22,649 nt of DNA. It comes from JBIOWF01 sp044868295. Its GTDB lineage: Bacteria > Actinomycetota > Actinomycetes > Streptosporangiales > Streptosporangiaceae. The translations under genes were made by a program, and so were the position numbers. The DNA is taken from assembly GCA_044868295.1 (NCBI GenBank), contig JBIOWF010000303.1:1-22649 (forward strand), given 5' to 3'. Below are positions 1-6,695 of this stretch, one piece after another (the first letter of the stretch is position 1; each line of letters opens with the position of its first letter). Below the pieces are notes generated by a model that was given only the letters and a program-made list of their open reading frames with translations, ran no database searches and had not been told where the DNA came from.

Positions 1-60
1 CACCACGGCGCGGCCGTACGGATGGGAGAACGCACCAACAGGACCATCAGCCGGGCGGCC

Positions 61-546
61 TCATCGCCCCGGCGTGAGACTCCGGGAGATGCCGATGAGT
101 CTGGTCGTGGTCAGCGCCGTGGCGGCGATTCGCGCGGCGTTGAGCACGAACCACGTGACCGCGAGGAGTCGCACTCGGGCGGGGTCGCCGATGGGCGGGC
201 CGAAGTAGAGATGGTTGTTGATGTTGGTCACGGCGATCACGGTCAGTACGGCTGTCGCGGCATGGCCGGCGATCGCGACCAGCAGCCGTGCCCTGTCGGC
301 CGATGACAGCTCCCGCCGCTTGAGCCAGAGAAACAGCAGCGAGAACAGCCCGGCCATCCCCGCGAGGCCGAAATAGTAGGTCGGGTTCGAGAACCAGTGG
401 TACGGCCCCCACAACGCCTGGGCTTCCCGGGCGCGTGACCCCATCAGGTTCGGCACGTCGACGACCTCCTCGTAGAGGAAGCCGAAGAGCATCATCGCGT
501 TGGAGAAGACGGCGATGCGCAGAGCCAGACCGGCGCGGGGACTCAT
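61..546 (-). CDS. Small four-helix integral membrane protein
   Basis: This encodes a 161-residue protein with about four hydrophobic segments: residues 8-25, 58-75, 87-107 and 125-145. It contains a conserved-looking stretch WFSNPTYYFG and a polar NINNHLYFG loop. The layout resembles small DUF1772-like membrane proteins, but I cannot assign a family firmly and no catalytic role is visible. The ATG has a GGGAG Shine-Dalgarno about 8 nt upstream. The gene starts 13 nt after the stop of the MMPL exporter on the same strand, so the two are very probably co-transcribed, and it may be an accessory of the exporter or of the compound it handles. Function is unknown. Confidence 0.75.
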   Translation of the reverse strand: MSPRAGLALRIAVFSNAMMLFGFLYEEVVDVPNLMGSRAREAQALWGPYHWFSNPTYYFGLAGMAGLFSLLFLWLKRRELSSADRARLLVAIAGHAATAVLTVIAVTNINNHLYFGPPIGDPARVRLLAVTWFVLNAARIAATALTTTRLIGISRSLTPGR

Positions 547-559
547 GCAGCGTCTCCCG

Positions 560-2749
560 TCACCGTCGGACCCAGTCGGTAGCGGGAGCGGCGGCCGGCG
601 TGTCGTGCGTGTCCGACCGGTCGAGGGGCTCGTCGAGACGGGCCGCGAGCCTGCTCGGCCACCAGATCCACCGGCCGATGTCGAGATTGAGCGCGGTGAC
701 CAGGACCGCGCGCACGATGATCGTGTCGAGGAGTACGCCCAGGGCCACGGTGAACCCGATCTCGGCGAACGCCACCACCGGGAGGGTGGCCAGCGCGGCG
801 AAGGTCCCGGCCAGGACGACGCCCGCGGACGTGATCACGCTGCCGGTGGTCGTGAGCCCGGCCAGGACGCCGCGCCGGGTGCCCGCCAGGAGCGATTCCT
901 CCCGCACCCTGGTCATCAGGAAGATGTTGTAGTCGATGCCGAGGGCGACCAGGAACACGAACGCGAACAGCGGCAGCGAGGTGTCCGCCCCGGCGAACCC
1001 GAGAACGTGCTCGAACACCAGGGCGCTGACCCCGAGGGCACTCGCGAACGACAGCACCACCGTGGCCATCAGCGCGAGCGGCGCCACGAGCGACCGCAGC
1101 AACAGCCCGAGGATCACCAGCACCACGAGCAGCACCAGGGGGATCACCAGGTTTCGGTCGTGCCGCGCCGCGTCGGCGGTGTCCACGATGATCGCGGTCG
1201 AGCCGCCCACAACGGCCTGGCCGCCCGCGACGCGGTGCACCGCCGCGCGGATCCGGACGATCGTGGCCTGCGCGGCCTTGCTGTCGGGAGGGTCGACGAG
1301 CGTGGCTTGCAGGTACACGCGGTCGCGGGCCACCATCGGCTTCGCCACGTCCGCGACACCGGGAGTGGCGGCCACGACGTCGCGCAGCCGGGTCGCCTCC
1401 GCCGAGCGGCCGATCACCACCGTGGGGTCGCCCTGGCTGGAGGGGAAGTGCGCGGCCAGGGCCTCGCCGCCCAGCACCGAGTCGGGCCTGGTGACGAACT
1501 GGTCGGCGGTGGACAGGCCGTCGGCCTTGAGGCCGGTCAGCCCGAACGCCAGCGCGCCGAGGAGCGCCACCGTGGTCATCCACACCAGGCGGGGCCGGGC
1601 GGCTATGGCGCGCCCGACCCGAGCCCACAGGCCCGCGCCACTCGGTTCGGTCGTACCGAAGTTCGGAACGGTCGGCCAGAACAGCCACCGCTCGAAGATC
1701 ACCAATGTCGCGGGGAGCAGTGTGATCATGGCGAGCAACGCCACGACGATTCCGGTCGCGGCGACCGGGCCCATGCCCTTGGTGGAGTTGGCCTCCGCGA
1801 ACGTCAAGCCCAGCATGCCGATGGCGACGGTGCACGCGCTGGCGACGATGGCCGGAACCGCGCCGCGCAGTGCCGCGGCCATGGCCTCGTGCCGGTCGAC
1901 GTGGCGCCGCAGTTCCTCCCGGTATCGGGCGACCAGAAGCAGGGCGTAGTCGGTGCCCGCGCCGAAGACCAGCACCGTGAGGATCCCGGAGCTCTGTCCG
2001 TTGACCGTCACTCCCGCGTACCGGGCGAGCAGGTAGGCGACGGCCTGCGAGCCCACCAGCGCCACGCCGGCCGAGACGACCGGCAGCAGCCACAACAACG
2101 GGCTCCGATATGTCAGCAGCAGGACCAGGATGACGATGGCCAGCGTGGCGTACAGCAGAGTGCCGTCGACCCCCTCGAAGGCGACAGCGGTGTCGGCGAC
2201 CACACCTCCGGGGCCGGTGACGCGCACCAAGAGCCCGGCGGGAGCGCCGCCCGTGATCTTCTTGATCTTGGCGACCGTGGCGGCGATCTCGTTCCAGCCG
2301 CCGACCCCGTCCGCGACCGGCACGATGACCTGGAGCGCCGCGTGATCCTTAGCCGTGATCGGCCCCGTGATCGAACCGGCGACCCCGGGGACCTTGCCGA
2401 ACGCCGTCGCGTCGGCGGCCGCTCTTTCCTGGTCGGCGGTCGTGATACCCGAGCGTCGCTCGTACACCACGATCGCGGGAATCGTGTTCGTCGGCTGGAA
2501 ATCTCGCTGCAGCTTGAGCACCTTGGTCGACTCCGCGCGGGCCGGCAGATAGGTCGAGCTGTCGTTCTTCTGGGCTCCGGTGAGTGAGCCGGCCAGTGGC
2601 ACGGCGACCGCGACCACTACCAGCCAGGCGACGAGGACGAGCCACTTCGCCCGGCAACCGCACACGAGCGCCGCCCATCTGGCCGCGCCGCTCCTGCTTC
2701 CGCCCGCGCCGTCGATCGGGCTGGGCGCGGGTCCGCGCGTGGCGCTCAT
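560..2749 (-). CDS. MMPL/RND-family transporter
   Basis: This 729-residue protein is a proton-driven exporter of the MmpL/ActII-3 branch of the RND superfamily, acting in the cytoplasmic membrane on lipids or drug-like molecules. It has the family's duplicated layout. TM1 is at about 37-54, followed by a periplasmic domain and a first five-helix bundle with the Asp-Tyr pair in GAGTDYALLL (D267-Y268). A second periplasmic domain and second bundle follow, with GIDYNIFL (D606-Y607); each bundle carries the typical RxREE after it. Length is usual for the short actinobacterial type. The ATG lacks a good ribosome site and overlaps by ATGA the stop of a 40-codon upstream ORF, so translation is probably coupled. 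A MarR gene is divergent. The substrate cannot be told from sequence. Confidence 0.93.
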   Translation of the reverse strand: MSATRGPAPSPIDGAGGSRSGAARWAALVCGCRAKWLVLVAWLVVVAVAVPLAGSLTGAQKNDSSTYLPARAESTKVLKLQRDFQPTNTIPAIVVYERRSGITTADQERAAADATAFGKVPGVAGSITGPITAKDHAALQVIVPVADGVGGWNEIAATVAKIKKITGGAPAGLLVRVTGPGGVVADTAVAFEGVDGTLLYATLAIVILVLLLTYRSPLLWLLPVVSAGVALVGSQAVAYLLARYAGVTVNGQSSGILTVLVFGAGTDYALLLVARYREELRRHVDRHEAMAAALRGAVPAIVASACTVAIGMLGLTFAEANSTKGMGPVAATGIVVALLAMITLLPATLVIFERWLFWPTVPNFGTTEPSGAGLWARVGRAIAARPRLVWMTTVALLGALAFGLTGLKADGLSTADQFVTRPDSVLGGEALAAHFPSSQGDPTVVIGRSAEATRLRDVVAATPGVADVAKPMVARDRVYLQATLVDPPDSKAAQATIVRIRAAVHRVAGGQAVVGGSTAIIVDTADAARHDRNLVIPLVLLVVLVILGLLLRSLVAPLALMATVVLSFASALGVSALVFEHVLGFAGADTSLPLFAFVFLVALGIDYNIFLMTRVREESLLAGTRRGVLAGLTTTGSVITSAGVVLAGTFAALATLPVVAFAEIGFTVALGVLLDTIIVRAVLVTALNLDIGRWIWWPSRLAARLDEPLDRSDTHDTPAAAPATDWVRR

Positions 2750-2868
2750 CGGGCCGACCGCTTGGTCGCCGGAGCCGCGAATCGGGCTGGCCGATCCGTC
2801 CTACGACGGGGCCGCGGCCTGTCACCGGGGGGATATCGACGGGCATGAGCATGTGCGAAGACGGACAT
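2746..2868 (-). CDS. Arg/Pro-rich 40-residue leader ORF overlapping the MMPL gene
   Basis: This short ORF begins MSVFAHAHARRYPP and contains 11 arginines and several prolines in 40 codons, including RPRPRRR and tandem CCC-CCC codons. Its ATG follows a perfect AGGAGG (2875-2880) at 6 nt spacing, the best ribosome site in this neighbourhood. Its TGA overlaps the exporter's ATG in an ATGA junction, whereas the exporter start has only a weak site of its own and an in-frame TAG upstream. This points to a translated leader that delivers ribosomes to the exporter gene, or a regulatory peptide whose stalling controls it. The peptide has no recognisable domain. Translation is inferred, not shown. Confidence 0.6.
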   Translation of the reverse strand: MSVFAHAHARRYPPGDRPRPRRRTDRPARFAAPATKRSAR

Positions 2869-2928
2869 GCGGAACCTCCTGGCACTCGGTTTCGGATCGT
2901 GCGAGTGTTAGGATTTACCGCAACCATC

Positions 2929-2946
2929 TAATAGTCAAATGATTTG
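2929..2946. promoter_or_regulatory. Divergent promoter with MarR-type operator palindrome
   Basis: The palindrome CAAATgATTTG (2936-2946) is perfect and lies over the TTG start of the marR gene. On the minus strand it abuts TTGACT, a good -35 box for the exporter unit, followed after 17 nt by the weaker AATCCT. On the plus strand TAATAG (2929-2934) is a plausible -10 whose start point would fall at or next to the TTG, implying a leaderless or near-leaderless regulator mRNA. A MarR dimer bound here could repress both directions. This is inferred from position and symmetry. Confidence 0.5.
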
Positions 2947-3438
2947 GATATCAAGTTGCTGAACGAATCTGATCCCGATGGGCCCGACGCCCTGTCGCGG
3001 CAGCTCACAGAGGAGCTGTTCGAAATGGGGATGGCGATCGACCTGATCGGTCAAGCGGCGGCGAGTCGCCTGGGGATCAACCAGACCGACCTCATCTGCC
3101 TGAACCTCCTTGTCCGCAACGGCCCGATGAGCGCCGGCCAGATCGCCTCGGCCCTGGGCCTGACCACCGCCGCGATCAGCGCGATGGCCACCCGTCTGGA
3201 GGCGGGGGGATACGCGCGTCGCGAGATGGACCCGAAGGACCGCCGCCGGGTGCTGCTGCACGCTTCGATCGAAAAGACTCTCGAGGCGTTGAGCCTGTTC
3301 GACGCCTTCTACAAGGCGACGGGCGAGCTGTACTCGTCGTATGACGAACGGGACCTGCGGATGCTCAGCGACCTGATCGGCCGGTTCCGCCACCTCATCG
3401 CCGCTCACGCCGTGGCCATCCGCTCAGGAGCGCGCTGA
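2944..3438 (+). CDS. MarR-family transcriptional regulator
   Basis: This encodes a 164-residue winged-helix regulator. The HTH spans about residues 61-90 (GPMSAGQIASALGLTTAAIS) and the wing carries DPKDRR (96-101), the family signature. Helical dimerisation segments flank it at both ends. The start is TTG: there is an in-frame TAG at 2932-2934 and no ATG or GTG between it and the TTG, and no Shine-Dalgarno precedes it, so a leaderless message is likely. It is divergent from the leader ORF and MMPL exporter, the usual arrangement for a ligand-released repressor of an efflux pump. The ligand is unknown. Confidence 0.9.
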   Translation: MDIKLLNESDPDGPDALSRQLTEELFEMGMAIDLIGQAAASRLGINQTDLICLNLLVRNGPMSAGQIASALGLTTAAISAMATRLEAGGYARREMDPKDRRRVLLHASIEKTLEALSLFDAFYKATGELYSSYDERDLRMLSDLIGRFRHLIAAHAVAIRSGAR

Positions 3439-3484
3439 CCCTCCGGGACTGCCGTGCCGCGCGCTCACCGGTTGTTCGGCCGGA

Positions 3485-4348
3485 TCACTGGACCCTTGCC
3501 CGCCGGTGGTCGCGGATGTGCTGCCGAAGCAGGCCGTTGAACTGGTCTGCCGCGGCGTCGGGGATCCAGTGAGAGACGCCGTCGAGTTCGACGTACCTCA
3601 GTGGCGCGGCGACGTGCCGCGTGGTCGCCCGGGCGGCCTCCCTGGTCAGGAACTCGTCCGCCGTCGACCAGACGTACAGGGCCGGGACCTCGATGTCGCC
3701 CACCGGGGGCTGCTCGTCGAACGCCGTGGCCCGGTAGTAGTTCAGGCCCGCGGTCAGCGCCTCCCGCTCGCCGAGCACCGAGAGGTAGTCCGTCACCAGT
3801 TCCGCGGGCAACTCGCGGTACACCCCTCGCAGGCCCGCGGCGTCGTCGGCGAGGAGGAAGTCCTCCGCTACGGCCGGCTGCCGAAGCAGCATCGCGTACG
3901 CGGAGCGCTGCGCCTGATCCCCGCCGAGCTCGCCGTGCAGCGCCGATCCGAAAGCGGTCGGATGCGGGGTGGAGGCGACCGTGAGGGTTTCCAGCACATC
4001 CGGGTGCCGTCCGGCGACCTGCCAGGCGACGATGCCGCCCCAGTCGTGACCGACCAGGTGAAATTTCTTGGCGCCGAGTTCGCGCGCGACGGCCAGGACG
4101 TCGCCGGCGAGATGCTCGATCGCGTAGGCGTCCACGGAGCCGGGGCACGCGCCCGGCGAGTAGCCACGCTGGTCGAAGGCGACCGCGCGCAGGCCGTCGC
4201 CGGCGAGCGCCGTCAGCGTCGCGTCCCATGCCCGTGAGGTCTGCGGAAAGCCATGGAGCAGCAGGACCAGGCTGCCGTCACGAGGTCCCGCGGCACGGCA
4301 GCGGAACGTCATCCCATCGACCGCGAGGTCGAACCGCTCAGTGTCCAT
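3485..4348 (-). CDS. Alpha/beta hydrolase, epoxide-hydrolase-like
   Basis: This is an alpha/beta-hydrolase-fold enzyme of about 287 residues. Numbered from the upstream ATG at 4357, it shows the oxyanion motif HGFP (35-38), a nucleophile elbow GHDWGG with Asp105 as nucleophile, a cap segment LNYYRA (205-210) typical of epoxide hydrolases, an acid Asp234 in STADEF, and the catalytic His263 in VSHWIP. An Asp nucleophile points to epoxide hydrolase (or haloalkane dehalogenase) rather than esterase chemistry, and the tyrosines of the cap favour epoxide hydrolysis. I prefer the ATG at 4348 because GGAAGG lies 9 nt upstream; the ATG at 4357 abuts that site. It converges on marR with a 46-bp gap. 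Its upstream region holds the heptanucleotide repeat. Confidence 0.88.
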   Translation of the reverse strand: MDTERFDLAVDGMTFRCRAAGPRDGSLVLLLHGFPQTSRAWDATLTALAGDGLRAVAFDQRGYSPGACPGSVDAYAIEHLAGDVLAVARELGAKKFHLVGHDWGGIVAWQVAGRHPDVLETLTVASTPHPTAFGSALHGELGGDQAQRSAYAMLLRQPAVAEDFLLADDAAGLRGVYRELPAELVTDYLSVLGEREALTAGLNYYRATAFDEQPPVGDIEVPALYVWSTADEFLTREAARATTRHVAAPLRYVELDGVSHWIPDAAADQFNGLLRQHIRDHRRARVQ

Positions 4349-4410
4349 TCGTTTCATCCTTCCGATGGCCGGGCCGGTTCCTGTCGATCAGCCCGGAAAG
4401 CGCGTGCCTC

Positions 4411-4529
4411 GCCCGCCGCCTGCCGCCCGCCGCCCGCCGCCTGCCGCCTGCCGCCCGCCGCCTGCCGCCTGCCGCCTGCCGCCTGCCGCCTGCCGCCTGC
4501 CGCCTGCCGCCTGCCGCCCGCCGCCCGCC
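4411..4529. repeat. Heptanucleotide tandem repeat, about 17 copies
   Basis: The stretch reads as 16 consecutive GCC(C/T)GCC units plus a final GTCCGCC, with no spacer between them. The variable fourth base runs C,T,C,C,T,T,C,T,T,T,T,T,T,T,C,C, so the centre is a homogeneous run of seven T-type copies and the edges are degenerate. It lies between the broken SDR gene and the hydrolase start, in the likely promoter zone of the hydrolase. A period of 7 opens all reading frames and produces long spurious ORFs here. Copy number may vary between strains. Confidence 0.9.
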
Positions 4530-4548
4530 GTCCGCCGCCGCCGGCCGG

Positions 4549-4568
4549 CACTGGACGGCACTGGACGG
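4549..4568. repeat. Short direct repeat, two copies of CACTGGACGG
   Basis: Immediately to the right of the heptanucleotide array a 10-bp motif CACTGGACGG occurs twice head to tail, with a third partial copy (GGCACTGG) nearby at about 4574-4581. No gene is visible between 4530 and 4632. This may be a decayed part of the same repeat-prone segment. Confidence 0.5.
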
Positions 4569-4632
4569 GGCTTGGCACTGGCCCTCGCCGGTAGCGACCC
4601 GTGCCGCGGAGGGCGATGGGCGTGCGAAACGG

Positions 4633-5379
4633 TCAGTGCGCCGTCCAGCCGCCGTCGACCAGGAGAGAGTGCCCGGTGACCAGCGCGGCCGCGGGAGAGG
4701 CGAGGAAGAGGACGGCGCCCGCCACGTCGGCGGGCTCACCTATGCGGTGCAGAGCCGCGATGCGCTGCTGGACGTCGGCGCGGAAGGCCGGGTCGGACAG
4801 GGCCGCCTGCGTGCCGGGCGTGGCGATGAACGTCGGCGCCACGGCGTTGACCGTGATCCCGTGCCGACCCTACTCCACGGCGAGGCACTTGGTGAGGTGA
4901 GCGATCGCCGCCTTCGTCATGCAGTAGACCGACTCCCCGGGCAGGGCCACGAAGGCGGCCTGGGAGGCGAGATTGATGATCCGCCCGTACCCTTGCGAGA
5001 TCATCACCCGGCCGGCGAACTGGCTCGCGAAGAACGTTCCCTTCAGGTTCACCGCCAGTGTCCGGTCGAAGTCGTGGGCCGTCACCTCCTCGGCGGGGTT
5101 GCCGGGCGCGATGCCCGCGTTGTTGACGAGGATGTCGAGTCGGCCGTAGTGCTCGACGGTGGCGCCGACGGCGGCCTTCGTCTGGTCGATGTCGCTGATG
5201 TCCATCGGCAGCGCCACGGCCCGCCGGCCCATCGCCTGGATGCGGGCGACGAGGTCGTCACCTGAGCGTGGTTCGCGCACGCCCAGCGCGATGTCCGCGC
5301 CCGCGTTGGCCAGCGTCAGGGCGATGAACTCGCCCAGGCCCCGAGCGGCACCGGTCACGAGCGCCACCTGTCCGGTCAC
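4633..5379 (-). pseudogene. Short-chain dehydrogenase/reductase broken by an in-frame TAG
   Basis: Read through the stop, this is a normal-length SDR of about 248 codons. It shows the nucleotide-binding TGAARGLG near the N terminus, LVNNAGIAPG, an active-site SxxxxxxxxxxxxYCMTK region, and the C-terminal block NAVAPTFIATPGTQ, ending SLLVDGGW. Codon 170 is TAG (4870-4872) in the same frame, exactly where the family has Trp in LAVEW-GRHGITVN; one G-to-A change in TGG explains it. The N terminus is also odd. No ATG precedes FEVTGQVALVTG in frame, and the good ribosome site GGAAGG feeds a GTG in another frame, suggesting a lost frame just before codon 1. Unless the amber codon is suppressed, the product lacks its substrate-binding C terminus. 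Confidence 0.85.
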
Positions 5380-5429
5380 CTCGAACTGGGATGACTCGGA
5401 TGGCCCGGATGGCTGAGATGTGTGGGCAC
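5376..5429 (-). other. 17-codon ORF joined to the SDR start (leader or frameshifted N terminus)
   Basis: A GTG at 5429 follows GGAAGG with 5-nt spacing and encodes MPTHLSHPGHPSHPSSR, rich in His and Pro. Its TGA overlaps the only possible SDR start codon in a GTGA junction. Two readings fit. It may be a translated leader coupled to the SDR, or it may be the original SDR N terminus shifted out of frame by a small indel near codon 16. Given the amber codon downstream, I favour the second. An in-frame ATG six codons further upstream is also possible. Confidence 0.45.
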
Positions 5430-5595
5430 GGTTTCCTTCCTGACCATTCCTATGGTTGTGCGGCGGCTCCGACCCGCGCAGAGCCACGTGGCGACTCGGC
5501 GTCACCCTGCGGGATCCGGCGCAGCCCGGTCCGGTGGTGCCGCCGCCGTGTCCCGGGGCGTTGATCGCCGCATGTCGGCCTGAGGTGGCGGGTGG

Positions 5596-5781
5596 GATCA
5601 GTTCGGTCCGGAGTTCATGGCTCTCGTCGGGCAGCCGCGCCTCGTAGTAGATCCGGTAGCCGCCGTCGGGCAGCGGGAGGACGTCGAGATAGCGGACGTC
5701 CACGACCGGCGAGTCCTCGAGTTGAACCAGCGGTGACGCCGTGCCGTCGACGGCGGGGGAGCGCTCGAGTCCGACCAGCAC
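5596..5781 (-). pseudogene. Fragment of a beta-propeller/glycosidase-like protein
   Basis: About 62 codons read as a coherent protein segment: VDVRYLDVLPLPDGGYRIYY followed by EARLPDESHELRTEL. The pattern D-x-L-P-L-P-D-G-G-Y-R-x-Y-Y resembles a blade of five-bladed glycosidase or sialidase-like proteins. It has no ribosome site at the GTG (5779-5781), no proper N terminus, and runs without a stop into low-complexity sequence and then the SDR frame. Similarity may start slightly upstream, near 5808. I read it as the 3' remnant of a gene truncated by a past rearrangement between the SDR and the toxin gene. The family assignment is tentative. Confidence 0.4.
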
Positions 5782-5845
5782 GAGAGCGCCTGACAGGGCC
5801 GCGCCCCGGTCCCGTTCTGGCCGAGCTCCGTGTGGATCGTCGGCG

Positions 5846-6118
5846 TCACGGCCGGTAGGCGTCCCTGCGGTGTTTGATCGTCTGGATCGTCACAGTGTGC
5901 TTGTCCTCGTCGATGCGGTAGACCACCCGATAGGTTCCGCGTCGGGCGACATGCAGTCCCTCATACGGCTCTTGGAGTGGCTTGCCCACGCGCCACGGCT
6001 CCTGGGCGATCGAACCGGTGATGAGCTCCCAGGCCGCTGCCGCCACACTCTCGGGCAGGCCCGCCGCGAGGGCACGCCGGGCAGGCGGGTCCAGGAGAAC
6101 GGTGTACCGGTCGCTCAC
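5846..6118 (-). CDS. RelE/ParE-family toxin
   Basis: This 90-residue basic protein has the RelE-fold pattern: an N-terminal beta strand (YTVLLDPPARRAL), two helices, and a C-terminal sheet GLHVARRGTYRVVYRID ending VTIQTIKHRRDAYRP. The Arg/His/Tyr set of the last strands (R59, R60, R63, Y66, H83, R84, Y88) matches the mRNA-cleaving surface of RelE-type toxins, which cut mRNA in the ribosomal A site. The GTG start has CAGGAG about 5 nt upstream. The gene lies 67 nt downstream of its antitoxin on the same strand. Nothing looks broken, so the module is probably active. Confidence 0.9.
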   Translation of the reverse strand: MSDRYTVLLDPPARRALAAGLPESVAAAAWELITGSIAQEPWRVGKPLQEPYEGLHVARRGTYRVVYRIDEDKHTVTIQTIKHRRDAYRP

Positions 6119-6185
6119 GTCGGCTCCTGCGCCGGCCGCGTTCGCGAAACGCCGCCGTGCCTCCTGGTCCGCAGGCTTCGCTCGT

Positions 6186-6473
6186 TCATGCGCTCGCCTT
6201 GCCGAGGCGAGCGGCCATGATGGCGGCCATCTCCTCCTCGGTGGTCACGTCACCCCGTGCCTCGGCGGCGGCAGCCTCAACCAGGTCGGCGCGCATCTCC
6301 GGGTCGGCGAGGATCTCCAGCGTCTCCTGGAGGGACTCCCATTCGGCCACAGACAAGATGACGGCATGTGGCCGCCCGTTCCGAGTCAAGGTGAAGTGGT
6401 CATGCTCGCGAGCGGCTCGATCGGCCAACTCGGTCAGCCGGTCCTTCGCCTCGCTGATCGGAATGAGTTCCAT
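6186..6473 (-). CDS. Phd/YefM-family antitoxin
   Basis: This 95-residue protein begins MELIPISEAKDRLTELADRA and continues HFTLTRNGRPHAVILSVAEWESL, the standard Phd/YefM N-terminal DNA-binding and dimerisation domain. The acidic C-terminal tail (about 50-95, with DPEMRADLVEAAAAEAR) is the part expected to wrap the toxin. It is the first gene of the pair and should repress its own promoter, with repression strengthened by toxin. The ATG has no well-spaced Shine-Dalgarno; a palindrome containing a -10-like TATCAT lies just upstream, so the message may be leaderless. Confidence 0.9.
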   Translation of the reverse strand: MELIPISEAKDRLTELADRAAREHDHFTLTRNGRPHAVILSVAEWESLQETLEILADPEMRADLVEAAAAEARGDVTTEEEMAAIMAARLGKASA

Positions 6474-6475
6474 GA

Positions 6476-6490
6476 GGAGATGATATCTCC
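6476..6490 (-). promoter_or_regulatory. Antitoxin operator palindrome with embedded -10 box
   Basis: GGAGAT-gat-ATCTCC is a perfect 6-3-6 inverted repeat ending 3 bp upstream of the antitoxin ATG. Read on the minus strand it contains TATCAT, a good -10 hexamer whose end lies 6 nt before the ATG, so transcription could begin at the start codon. No convincing -35 is seen. The placement fits autorepression by the Phd-type protein. Confidence 0.55.
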
Positions 6491-6650
6491 ATGGCTGGAA
6501 TATCGGCTAAAGTTCCGGCCATCTTATTCGCATTACGCGCGGCGGCACAGGTGTCAGTCGAGCCCGACGTGGGACGTCCGGCGCTTCCGGCATATGAGCA
6601 GGCGGCCGGGCGGATCGAAGTCCGGCCGCATGGGCACGGGTCTTCGGCGG

Positions 6651-6679
6651 CGGGCGCGATCCAGGATCGGCCGCGCCCG
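6651..6679 (-). terminator. Hairpin downstream of the proline operon
   Basis: CGGGCGCG (6651-6658) pairs with CGCGCCCG (6672-6679) as an 8-bp stem around a 13-nt loop, 17 nt beyond the stop of the P5C dehydrogenase gene. There is no U-tract, as is usual for actinomycete terminators. The rest of 6491-6650 shows no gene. Confidence 0.55.
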
Positions 6680-6695
6680 GCCGCGGAGCGGAGGG

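Noticed and set aside
2..47. Possible start of another minus-strand gene at 47 (MVLLVRSPIR)
   Set aside because: Only about 15 codons are inside the window and the ribosome site spacing is poor; it cannot be supported.
500..2587. Long plus-strand open frame of 695 codons opposite the MMPL gene
   Set aside because: It is low-complexity Arg/Gly/His/Asp-rich sequence typical of the antisense of GC-rich codons, and the opposite strand encodes a textbook MMPL protein.
4228..5265. Open frames through the heptanucleotide array encoding RLPPAARRLPPA-like repeats
   Set aside because: A 7-bp period without stop triplets is open in several frames on both strands; flanking coding signal belongs to the hydrolase and SDR on the minus strand.
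5592..5781. Treating the 303-codon frame from 5781 to 4870 as one fusion protein
   Set aside because: The propeller-like piece and the SDR are separated by about 70 codons of non-protein-like sequence, with no ribosome site at 5781.
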